A stretch of DNA of 64,000 nucleotides. It comes from Linanthus parryae (Eukaryota; Streptophyta; Magnoliopsida; Ericales; Polemoniaceae). Shown piece after piece: positions 55,041 to 64,000 of this stretch; within the stretch, counting starts at the first letter, position 1; each line of letters begins with the position of its first letter. Below the pieces are notes generated by a model, which had not been told where the DNA came from, made no database searches, and was given only the letters and a program-made list of their open reading frames with translations. Location: contig JALGPY010000006.1 of assembly GCA_023055425.1 (NCBI GenBank), positions 72,696,127 to 72,760,126 of the forward strand, read 5' to 3'. Both the position numbers and the translations under genes were made by a program.

Positions 55041-55051
55041 AAGGGGGAGAC
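55041..55051 (+). other. Polypurine tract, copy III
   Basis: AAGGGGGAGAC ends directly before the LTR start TGTAAGATCAGG. It is the expected primer for plus-strand synthesis and matches the tract of copy II (35759-35770, minus). Confidence 0.85.
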
Positions 55052-55924
55052 TGTAAGATCAGGTTGTGCAAAGCTTGAAATAGTTCAGATATTTCAAGGC
55101 CTTGAACCAGCTTTCAAAGCCTTGAATCAGTTCTCAGAGGCTTGAAAATAGTTTAGCTATTTTCAAGGCCTTGAAACTGGATTCAAAGGCTTGAAACTGC
55201 TTAACCTATATGAACATTCTCAGGGGGAGTTTTCTGCCAACTCTCTGAGTTTGATTTCGTCTCTATCTTTCATTTGTTTGAGTCACTGTTATTAGATGAT
55301 AAAAGAGAAATTATTTTAACACTTTTGATCATAGAATATCATCTGTTTGACTTTGATGTTGCAGGAAATTTTATTTCTAAGTTTTGCAGGATTGTTTCCT
55401 AAACTGAATTGTTGCAGATTTGGAAATAGTTGCACACTTTGATCCTGTGATCAATCAGACGTGCATGAAAACTTCTCATGGTGTTTATATGAAAGATCAC
55501 AACAAAATCTCTGAAGATTGTGATTATCCAACCGTTGGAGAAGATTGTGATTGAGTTCTAGGGCTTAGCTTTTGATTAATAAGACTTGTGTTGAAAATCC
55601 TACAGGGATCTAATCCCTGAGGTAGAGACGTAGGTCCAAGTGGACTGAACTCTATAAATCACTTGTCTCTTGCATTTACAGTTCATTAATTTTTCTCAGT
55701 ATTTGCAGCATACAAAACTGTCTGTTTTTCAAGGGTTTGAACTTGTTTTCAAGGCCTTGAAAAAGACTTACTTGCTTTATACAAACTGCATTGCTTCTGA
55801 ACTTCACTGTCTTTCAGAAGTTTTCATCTTCCTAGCAATCTTTGCAAAAAGTTTGCATACTCTATTCAACCTCCCCCTTCTAGAGTATCTTAGCTGAATT
55901 AACACCTGCACACTCACACTTTCA
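55052..55924 (+). repeat. 3' LTR of SIRE-like copy III, internally deleted
   Basis: It runs from TGTAAGATCAGG to CACTTTCA, 873 bp. Relative to the 3' LTR of copy II it lacks a segment between AACCGTTGGAGAAGATTG and the TTGAGTTCTAGGG block (near 55530-55560). It keeps the promoter block and TATA box (55652-55660) and six or more palindromes. Confidence 0.85.
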
Positions 55925-56519
55925 CACGAGTTTTACTCCCCCTATCTTGCAAAATCCATCAATCCAAAAGGAGCAAAAAATTCAAAGATCCCACTTGTAT
56001 GTTTTCCTGCAAAATGATTAGTACTACCATAAAAAAAAATAGGCATGCCACACTAAACGATATGGGAGTAGACAAGTATCCAGAGATTACTAAGCCATAG
56101 CTTATAGAAGAAGACAATAAAGCATACTTTACTCCTCCAGATATCAACCTGTTTGACACACAAAAGTAAATGAGGTATACAAGCTGGGAATTTAAAACTT
56201 TCCGAGTGATGTGATGCACATGGTGAGTCCTACCAGAAGACAAACGTGTGAAGGAGGGAACGTACACGTTGAAATCATTCTACATATGTCATACTGATAC
56301 GTCTCGTACTGTCACACAAGCACTCCTTAGAGCAGTGACATGATATAAGCTAGCAATTCTAATTAACATGTAGGCATGCAATGTAAATAATAAAGTAAAG
56401 AACTTGTTTAACAAGTAAACAAGTAATCATATGGGGCTCATGAATTTTGAAAGACACATACAACAAACAATAATGAAATCTAACAAAAAACTAATAGCTC
56501 CCCCTTGCTCGCATCGCGA

Positions 56520-56558
<39 letters not shown>

Positions 56559-57862
56559 AACACATTCAGTTGAGTGTATGTTACTACAATCTAAGCAGCT
56601 AAAAAATACATATACGATGTGGCAGGGGAAGCTCGTCACACCTTGTTATATGAAGGTGGACATGTGGAGTGCGTTCCACATGATCCTTTCGTGACTCAGT
56701 ACCTCATCCAGTTACTATCATGTCAGTAAATAAGAGGTCTGGAGATTCCAAAATTCTCTCTGAGAAAATTGTGTCAAGGAAAATTTCTAGATATATGTCC
56801 ACTGGCACGAAAAATGTAGCACTTTAAAGCTACATTTATAATTCTCTCTTTGAGTCAGTCTGATTACTTATTGTCTCTATGATCATTCTCCACTAGAATT
56901 ATAGAAGTGATTTGTAGAGGATTGATGATGATACTTGTACATTACTCTTTGTATTTATTTTTGATGATAGAAACTTTAAATAACAACCATGGGACGGATC
57001 AGTGAGGACTCACCAGTCAGGCAGAGGGCGTGATTGATTTGTCTTCTCGAATATTTGATTTTGACTTAGAGACATGACTCATAACCTTAAGGGATTTAGA
57101 TTCCTTAGTGTTGTTTCTACAGTTTGATATCTTGAATTGAGCTGACTTATGATCTTTAGGCGAGTCTTTTATATGAACAGAGGAGTTCGATTCGACAAAG
57201 TTACCTCAATATTTCTTGAAATGTGTAATTAAGCCCTTCTTAAAACTAGGGGTATCACAATGGTAAATTCGCAAATGGAGCATGCAATAAGGTAGTTTTA
57301 GAAATAGGGGTTCTAATGTGGAAATTTGGGTATACTGAGGTATACAATATGCAAGTAACCCTTTATTTTAGTTCGGGATAGTGTGGTGAAAGTTGTAGAA
57401 AACAAGTAAAAAGGTAAATAACACCTAATTGGTTTAAACAATCGAGTTGTGAAACAATTATTGGTCTTAAACAATTGAGATGCTTCAACGTTTCATAATA
57501 GTAGAACTTATGCTACTCTCGCTTATGTATATGCCTATTGTACTCGTTTGCTAAATCGAATAATTATAGTATTGTTTTTCTTCCTAAATATAACGTATTG
57601 TTCTTCTTCATAAATTTAACTTTTGATAGTACTTTGATTTCTTCCTGAGGGGAACGGTACTTTTGAAAATTGTCACACAAAAAATGTCATGCTCAAGAAA
57701 ATCAGACTTTGTAATTTTCATAATACAATAATTGATGAGGGGTTCCACGAACTTATCACAATTAATATTGTTAGCAATACAAATCAAATTCATAGATAAA
57801 AGAAAGTATAAGCTGCGTAAAAATTAAGTTTTTGACGCTCTAAATTTATGAATATCAAGGTC
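55925..57862. other. Intergenic sequence with a 36-A run; no gene seen
   Basis: No supported gene is present. A run of 36 A occupies 56521-56556. The minus-strand frame at 55959-56267 has Ser/Ile/Leu-rich text without a recognised motif. The rest is AT-rich. The region ends at the stop codon of the dioxygenase exon 3. Confidence 0.5.
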
Positions 57863-58087
57863 TTACGCATTGAGCTTCTTGAAATTACTAGAAAATTTTG
57901 TACGAAGCCATTTTCCCCAATTGACCGTCTCGTACTCGGCTGGATGGCGATCATCTACAAGCTCCTTCATGGGCTCGATCATGGCAGCGTGTCCGGGAGT
58001 AAAGAAATAGCCGACAGAGTATCTCTCCCTTTGAGTGTTGACTACCACTCTGTGTTCCACACTCCAATATAGGCCGTTACTCCAAAC
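57863..58087 (-). CDS. 2-oxoglutarate/Fe(II)-dependent dioxygenase, exon 3 (separate copy)
   Basis: The acceptor (GATTGCAG|GTTTGG) is at 58088-58089, and the exon encodes 74 residues and a stop. It supplies what the exon 1-2 copy lacks: VWSNGLYWSVEHRVVVN with the third iron ligand His, and ERYSVGYFF with the Arg-x-Ser pair that binds 2-oxoglutarate. It ends SNFKKLNA. It starts in phase 0, exactly as exon 2 at 12066 ends, and joining would give 352 aa, the usual family length. It lies 45 kb on the wrong (upstream) side, so it must belong to a second copy or a rearranged gene. Confidence 0.85.
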   Translation of the reverse strand, partial: VWSNGLYWSVEHRVVVNTQRERYSVGYFFTPGHAAMIEPMKELVDDRHPAEYETVNWGKWLRTKFSSNFKKLNA

Positions 58088-58560
58088 CTGCAATCATGTA
58101 AAGGGGTACGTCCATATTTCCCCAATGTGAGACCGTAAATATAAAAAGTATACACTAATCGGTGTACAGAACTTCCCACGTCATTATTTTATATTAAAAT
58201 TTTAACTCTTAACCATTCTAAAATGACGCGTTATTTTAATTTGTGTCTTTTTGAAATTGTAGTGTCACACCATATGGATTACTATTATATTATATAAAAG
58301 TTTACAAAGTTTCTTCTATTAATTTATTTCTCATATCAAGATTTTGATAATTTTTAAAAAATGATTTTGATGCCGTTTTACTACATAGTTTTTTTTTAAT
58401 TGTGTAGGTTTTAATTCGGAGAAGAGAAGTGTAATTTTGCTTCTTTTCGATTGTGATACGCATTGTATCGGTGTATATATTTTCATCAAGCCGATTTTGT
58501 GTTGTACAATGGGGGTATAACTATCGTAAAGAAAGACCCTGGAGGCACCTTAACCTAAAA
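58088..58560 (-). other. Intron 2 remnant upstream of exon 3
   Basis: Non-coding. 58405-58560 aligns with 11265-11420 in the same orientation relative to the gene, sharing CATTGT, ATAACTATCGTAA and CACCTTA. It appears to hold the empty site of the MITE. Upstream it is interrupted by a LINE fragment. Confidence 0.6.
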
Positions 58561-59190
58561 ATTTATATTATTTTTTACAAACTCAAGAGAAAATCTTTTG
58601 GTATCAAAATAAAAATCAAGTGGATGAAGGAAGGAGTTAGAAACACTAGTTTCTTCCATAAATCTGTAAAAATAGAGTTGACAGGAACATGATCGAGGGA
58701 CTGATGGACCAAGATGTGACTTGGATTTCAAACTTCAATGACCACTCCAATCTTTTTACGGGGCATTTTGAACCATATTTCACAAAGCCTTAAATGTTGA
58801 TTCCCCTCTCATAGAGGCTTAACCAGGTTGGAATCTTCTATCAGCTAGGCTCGATGACCAAAGTCTCGGAATTCTTAATCAACCTTTTGAAAATGAGGAG
58901 ATAAGCCCCAAGTTTCCTCTAGGACCTTATAAATCTACAAGTTTGATGGCCAACCTTGCATTTTCTACAAAGAAATTTGGTAAAAAATTTAATCATCGAT
59001 AGTGGAAGATGTTCACTCCTTCTTAAAGGAGCTAAACTACTCTTTCGTTGCATATATCTTGAAAACTTAATCCCCACATTCCCAGCGAATTTCAGTCCTA
59101 TAAGCTTATGCTCATCCTTATTTAAAATTATTGTAAAACCCCCGGCTAATCGTCTTAAGCGAGTCCTTCCTCACACACTATCAGAAATGA
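58561..59190 (+). pseudogene. Degenerate LINE ORF2 fragment
   Basis: Plus-strand text carries L1-type blocks: IKWMKEGVRNTSFFHKS (58612-58665; compare WIKEGEANTTFFH in the other LINE), a degenerate MIEGLMDQDVTWI block, and RT entry sequence NFSPISLCSSLFKIIV with NRLKRVLPH (59091-59170). Endonuclease, catalytic RT and RNase H are absent. It lies where exon 2 of the right dioxygenase copy would be expected. Confidence 0.75.
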
Positions 59191-60840
59191 ACACAAAATG
59201 GCAAAAAGATACTAAAATTCGCGTGGCAAGAGTAAATTTTGCCGTTTATTGTATCACAAACGGAGATAATTTCTATTCTTGCTTGAAATTATCTTATACG
59301 ACAACAAATTAGTGGCCCGCATCTAGTTTGGATCTAACGGCAAGAGTCTTAACAAAAAAGACTAGATTTTTTATCGCCGTTAATACTGGTATTAAAAACG
59401 GCGATAAGAAGTTACTAACGGAGTCATTTGTTATCTTGGTAAGTAATATTTAGGAGAAACGGCCAGAGTTTTATCACGCCATTAGTCATGTCATATACGA
59501 CGAGAAATATTTCCATATATGTTCTTTTTTTACACGTGTCACCCTATGCCAAAATTGTTTGATTTTTCCGCCCAATTTTGGGGCGAAAATTCGCTTACCC
59601 CACGCAGAGAAAGATATAGACCTAGCGAGAGGGAAAGACGAGGGTTCGACGAGGGTTCGAAGGCGATTTGGTGGTTGAGGCGACTTGGGTGGTTTAGGCG
59701 AAGTGTCCCCGGTGCTATCTTGTCTTCGCGACGTTTCCCGCCGTATGAGTGCTCCTTCTCTTCTTCTTTTGGTTGTTCTTCTCTAGGGTTAATATATTTG
59801 GTTGCATGTCGTCTTTGCCAATTTTATTTGATTGTTCAATTTGTTCAATTTCTTCTGGTTGAATGTAGAATAAAACCTTCTGGTTGTATGATTTCATATT
59901 GCCATGGTCTGTTTGGATGATACTAGATTATATGCTAATTTGTTCAAAAAAAAGTTTGGTTTGTTTGTTAAAGGTTATCACATACACACTGTAACTCTAG
60001 TTAATTTGCTTTTTAGGGATACATTTTGCCGGGGGTGGGTTTATTCGAGTTTGTTCTCAAGTTTTGTGCTGACGTTCATTTTAGTAATACTTAACATGTG
60101 TATGTGATTAATTAAGTTCATTTATTAATGCTTCTAATCTGTGCTTGTAGAACTAATGTATGAATTTGTCTTCACATTTGATTTTAGTTGAATTCTCGAT
60201 GGATAAGAGTTGGATAAATATTACCCCAAGGTGTGATCCGACTTTTGTTGATGGTTGTGACAAGTTCTTAGACTTTGCGTACATGGGCATGAATTTGCCC
60301 TTGTAAAAAATGTCTTAACCGATTTTACGCAACCAGAAATGTAGTTAGAGGTCATATAATATGTAATGGATTCTAGCCTAATTATTTGCAATGGATTTAT
60401 CATGGGGAACCATCTGAACTAGTTGAATATGAGTTGGGTAGTGAAGAAACAATTGGGGGAGATCACATGATTCGTATGGTACGTGAAGCATTAGAAGCTC
60501 AGCCTGATCAAGATTTGATGAGTTCTAATGAGACATCGGTTAACGAAGAAACTATGAAAATCATTAAAATACTGGAACAAGCGGAGAGTGAGATGTATCC
60601 AGGATGTAAGAAGTTTACCGCATTGTCGTTCGTAATTAGAATGTTGCACATTCAAGTCTTTTATAACCTGCCAAATGTATGCTTCGATGATTTGATTCAA
60701 CTAATCAAAAAGGCCCTCCCTAAGGAGGATAAGTTACCCAATTCAAACTATGAACCAAAGAAGTTGAAGGAATCCTTAGGGTTTACCTACATACTCTTTC
60801 CTTGTACTCATGTACTCTTGTAAGTATATATGTATAGGTT
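59176..60840 (+). mobile_element. CACTA-like (En/Spm) transposon, 5' part
   Basis: A candidate terminus CACTATCAGAAATG lies at 59176. It is followed by subterminal motifs built on AACGG (AACGGAGATAA, AACGGCAAGAG, AACGGCGATAA) and a hairpin at 59371-59407. A TNP2-type transposase gene begins at 60199, which supports the class independently of the terminus. The right end was not found; similarity to transposase stops near 60800. Confidence 0.65.
60199..60823 (+). pseudogene. CACTA transposase (TNP2-type), N-terminal part, broken
   Basis: The frame starts MDKSWINITPRCDPTFVDGC and continues FLDFAYMG, the Transposase-associated domain. A frameshift near 60300 separates it from CPCKKCLNRFYATRNVVRG, the Cys cluster of the same domain, and a TAG stop follows after NGF. 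QWIYHGE leads into 60386-60823 with ESEMYPGCKKFTALSFVIRM and LPNSNYEPKKLKESLGFTY, the conserved start of the TNP2 region. The catalytic core is missing. The family cuts and pastes CACTA elements; this copy cannot encode active enzyme. Confidence 0.82.
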
Positions 60841-60960
60841 TGTTAATGATCTTTAGCTATTTCTCTACCACAAGATGCCTTTCTGAAAATTTTAGAAATA
60901 TTGCAGTCCAAAAAGCCGGTAACGGCGTAGGATGCTGCTCGTTCTGAGCTGGTTGTGTAG

Positions 60961-61020
60961 ATAACATATGTATATATGTATATTTGTATATATGTGTATA
61001 TATATATACATATATATATA
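60961..61020. repeat. (TA)n-rich microsatellite
   Basis: About 60 bp of alternating TA/TG with short interruptions. Confidence 0.9.
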
Positions 61021-61752
61021 GGTAAGCTTTCTTATTCTGTGTTTTGGTAATAAAATTTTGTGTGTTAGTAGCTCAATTTTAATGAAGTGGCTAATTTGCT
61101 ATGTGATGGGCGATAAAATAGTTAGTATTCATATTTGCTTATGTTTAGTTTTAGCCCTCATGGTTTAATATTGAGCTTCCCTTCGCACGATCCATTTGTT
61201 AGCTTGGCTTCGTTCTGTAATTTTTTGAGGGTTTCGATTAAGTGGCTAGATTTTTACAAGGCAACAATTGAATAAGTAACATTCGAACACCCATTAAGTC
61301 GCCTTTCAACAACGAAAACATGGCACTGCATAATTGTTTTGTCGGTGGTAACTTGTAGACCCCTGGAGTGGTGGTGGCCAATGACACCATATTCGGTGCC
61401 TAAGAAATAGATGGAGGGTTTCTCGGGGGGTAAATGTTACATCACCACCTATATCTCCCTTGGTTTAGCTTCAAATTCCCACTTGCTTGTATATTCCTCT
61501 ATATTCTTGTGGAACTTGGAGAACCTTGGATTTGACGTGGACATGTGTGTAGAAAAAAATGTTCAATGCTAAAAAATCTCAAAAATATGGAACAATTGCA
61601 CCACCTCCAAAAAAATCCAGAAATGGTTATACATGCCCACAACTACATCTCTTAAAAATGTTTTTTTGGTCAAAGCTTTGAAGGTACATGAGTTTTTTTA
61701 TTAGGTACGAGAATGACTAGTTCCATGACAAACTTTGAATTGTAGTATTTGG
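61021..61752. other. Intergenic sequence, no gene seen
   Basis: No coding frame or repeat is recognised. It may be the remainder of the CACTA element or unrelated sequence; it ends where the minus-strand copia frame terminates. Confidence 0.4.
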
Positions 61753-61759
61753 GATTGTG

Positions 61760-64000
61760 CTAGCGAGTGCGCGATGCTGCCGGCGCTGGTTCCAGAGTAG
61801 GGACTTCGTTGGGAGCGACGACGAGGTTGGGCGCATGGGCATGTGCTGGTGGAGGTGGTGGTATAACATATGGTACAGCTGCTTGCGCAGAGAGAGGCTC
61901 ATGTGCGAGTGAAGCTGCAGCCGTTGTAGGAAGCAGAGGTGCATACATGGGCGAAGGTGTTTGATCCATGTGAGAAACATGCTCAATGTCAGGGGCAACT
62001 GTAGTAACCAAATCAGTCAAGGTATGTGTTTCAACATTTGTAGCACATTGGGTAGGTGGGGAATTGGAAAATGGAAAGATATGAGGAACGAAACGAACAT
62101 GGCGAGAGATATATATGCGATCAGTGGATGGGTCAGGACACTTGTAGGCTGATTGGGTGACAGAATAACCTAAGAAGATGCATAGAGTCGAAAAAGGTTC
62201 GAGTTTGCTTGTGGTGTATGTTCGAAGCCAGGGGAAGAACTGGCATCCAAAAGGTTGAAGGGAGTTATAGTTCGGGAGAACTTGAAAGAGTTTGAAGTAT
62301 GGAGAGTCATTGCAAAAGGAGTGGCCATGATTGTTTAGGTAGACTGCAGTTTGGAAGGCATGTGACCGATAGCTCAGTGGGAGCAATGTGGTATGAAGGG
62401 GAGAGAGACCAGTCTCAACAATGTGGCGATGTCTGCGCTCGGCTGAGCCATTGTGTTCGGGGGTATGAGGAGGGGTGAGATGTGTGATGTCGTGGAGGTT
62501 AAGTTGGGGTAGGATTTTAACAAATTCACCATCATTGTTAAAGAGGAGAGTGACAATTGATTGGGAAAATTGCTTCTCTACAAGACGTTTGAATTGTGAG
62601 AAAATTGAATCAACGTCGAATTTTATCTTGAGGGGGTAGAGCCAAACATACTTGGTGAAGTGATCAACAAAGGCTACATAGTATAGATAGCCATTACGAG
62701 AAATTTGTTTGGTACTCCAGACATCGCTGTAAATCAACTCAAGTGGGCGAGAGCTTGTAAGAGAGTTTTTTTGAGAAGGGAAGCTTGTAACTTTATTGCT
62801 ATGACATGAAGCACAATATAATTTCTTAAGACTAGACGGAGACAAGGAAAGATTGCACTTCTGCATAATAAGCCCTAACGTTTTATTACACGGATGACCA
62901 AATATGTAATGAAGACTGTGAATGTCTGGGACAGTGGTTGTATTGATGAGAGGAGGGTTGATGCGAGGTGCGTAGTGGACACCATCTCGATTTTCACCGT
63001 GTAGAAGAGTGGTTCCAGTTGAGCGATCCTTCTAAACAAAATGAGAGAAAAAGAATTCAACCGAAGCATGATTAGACTTGCAAAGCTGGGAGACAGACAA
63101 GTTTGCGATGTAGTTTAGGGACACACAGGACATTGGACTGATGGAGAGGTTTAGCAGAGGAGGAGAATTTAGTGCTACCAATCTGAGAGATAGACAGACT
63201 CTTACCGTTGCCAATATGGATCGCCTCAAACATCGTAAGCTGCAAGATCTTGAAGACAATATGTGCTAGGGGTAACATGATGAGATGCACCACTGTCAAA
63301 CATCCATGCATCTGAAGATTCTGAGGCTTGGCTGACTGTGGTGTTGACCATATGTGTGTTGCTCGCAACTGAGAGGTTGTGGTCGCGTAAGAAGCGAGTA
63401 AGTTTGCGACATTCGCGAACAACATGCCCCGCGAAGTTGCAGAAGAGATAGCGCTGCTCAGGACGACCATGCTGAGTCGCGTCTGTTGGGGGGTTACACG
63501 ACCCATTTTGCGCATTCGATGAGTGTTTGTTGCGGTCTTGGTTCCTTGAGTAACCACCACTGTGTGAGTATTGAGGGGAAGAACACTGTTGCGATGCCAT
63601 TCCATAGTAACGTTGCGTCTCGTTGGATGTGGCGAAGAGAAGTGCATATTCTGATTCTCCGATTTGTAGGAAGCACTCATGCTCCATAAGGATGGATGTG
63701 AGTTCAACAATGTAAACATGCGTTTTGCAAACTCGAAGGGCAGCCACGATGGGGGAGTAATCGACCCCAAGTTGGTTGATGATGGAGATGGAAGATCAGT
63801 GTTTGACACTGGGCTCCACGCGAGAGCAAGGTCGTTGGCTATGTCCTTCATATCCTTGATGTACACCGAAATGGACCAATTGCCGCGCGGATTGGGAGCA
63901 AGTTTGTTTTTGAGTGCAATGACTCTACCAGGAGAAGCGCTAGCATAACTTTCCATAAAGATGGTCCAAGCTTCACGAGCAGTGGACGAGGAGGAGATCA
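61760..64000 (-). pseudogene. Ty1/copia gag-protease-integrase, lacking RT and RNase H
   Basis: On the minus strand, gag is open from the window edge (STAREAWTIFMESYASASPG) and carries a UBN2-type segment. A degenerate zinc-knuckle region (HVVRECRKL) and the protease site WMFDSGASHHVTP (about 63260-63310) follow in another frame. Integrase occupies 61760-62866: CASCHSNK, YSDVWSTKQIS, LLFNNDGEFVK with Asn in place of the usual Ser before the second Asp, and PEHNGSAERRHRH. It ends in a Pro/Ala-rich linker and a stop. RT and RNase H, expected at lower coordinates, are absent, so the element is truncated near 61753. Frame breaks occur near 63230 and 62870. Confidence 0.85.

Larger units (their letters stand above)
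46735..55924 (+). mobile_element. SIRE/Maximus-like copia copy III
   Basis: The plus-strand order is truncated 5' LTR, tRNA-iMet site, gag, protease, integrase, RT, RNase H, third ORF, polypurine tract and 3' LTR. It is closely related to copy II and lies in inverted orientation to it, with about 3.4 kb between them. The 5' LTR starts abruptly inside the LTR, so no target duplication can be tested. Confidence 0.88.

Noticed and set aside
55959..56267. 102-aa minus-strand frame as a gene
   Set aside because: It is hydrophobic without recognised motifs and lies in AT-rich intergenic sequence; nothing supports expression or conservation.
56521..56556. 36-A run as the tail of a processed pseudogene or SINE
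   Set aside because: No gene-like or SINE-like body and no flanking duplication could be recognised.
59176..59190. CACTATCAGAAATG as a definite CACTA terminus
   Set aside because: Kept only as a candidate: the same bases can be read as LINE RT codons following KRVLPH, so the terminus may be coincidental.
58561..59190. Exon 2 of the right dioxygenase copy
   Set aside because: It was expected near 58740 by alignment of introns, but the sequence there is LINE ORF2; no HxD or NHYPPC text occurs on the minus strand.

Overview
This window looks like nuclear DNA of a flowering plant, probably a eudicot. The evidence is dense nested retrotransposons of plant type (Ty1/copia of the SIRE/Maximus style, Athila-like Ty3/gypsy with a tRNA-Asp primer site, L1-like LINEs), a CACTA element, a Tourist/Harbinger-like MITE, a Mutator-like element, and plant 2-oxoglutarate dioxygenase exons with canonical GT-AG introns. 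I see no bacterial operons, CRISPR array, rRNA or tRNA gene. The only sequence that looks like a host gene is the dioxygenase, and its exons lie in an impossible order.

Layout. 1-2461: 3' end of a copia element and its LTR. 2462-6410: a possible gypsy end, then a decayed copia element. 6411-11262: a minus-strand LINE (ORF1; endonuclease, RT, zinc finger and RNase H in ORF2). 11265-13802: minus-strand dioxygenase exons 1 and 2, with a MITE in intron 2 and a minisatellite upstream of the ATG. 14060-15515: a TIR element with long inverted ends and a GC-rich core (candidate Pack-MULE). 15516-17697: AT-rich DNA, a possible LTR and a cluster of ACGTGG motifs. 17698-23450: SIRE-like copy I, plus strand. 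23450-24367: an inverted SIRE LTR piece. 24368-34463: two Athila-like elements head to head (A minus, B plus); B is interrupted by a probable solo LTR. 34464-43298: SIRE-like copy II, minus strand. 43299-46740: a mixture of LTR pieces, a CCGGTT-rich block and a third Athila-like copy (C). 46735-55924: SIRE-like copy III, plus strand. 55925-57862: no gene seen. 57863-58087: dioxygenase exon 3, minus strand. 58440-59175: intron remnant and a LINE fragment. 59176-60840: CACTA-like element with a broken TNP2-type transposase. 61753-64000: minus-strand copia gag-integrase running off the window.

Most open frames are decaying transposon proteins, and their stops and frameshifts are recorded as seen. 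The most unusual signal is a short palindrome (centre AAGGCC or AAGCTT type, flanked by TTTC and GAAA) repeated dozens of times through the LTRs, coding regions and spacers of the SIRE-like family. It is read in more than one frame, and its two halves change together between subfamilies. The second is the dioxygenase: exons 1 and 2 at 12-13 kb and a perfectly phase-compatible exon 3 at 58 kb on the same strand but on the wrong side. This fits a tandem duplication with each copy missing the complementary part in this window.
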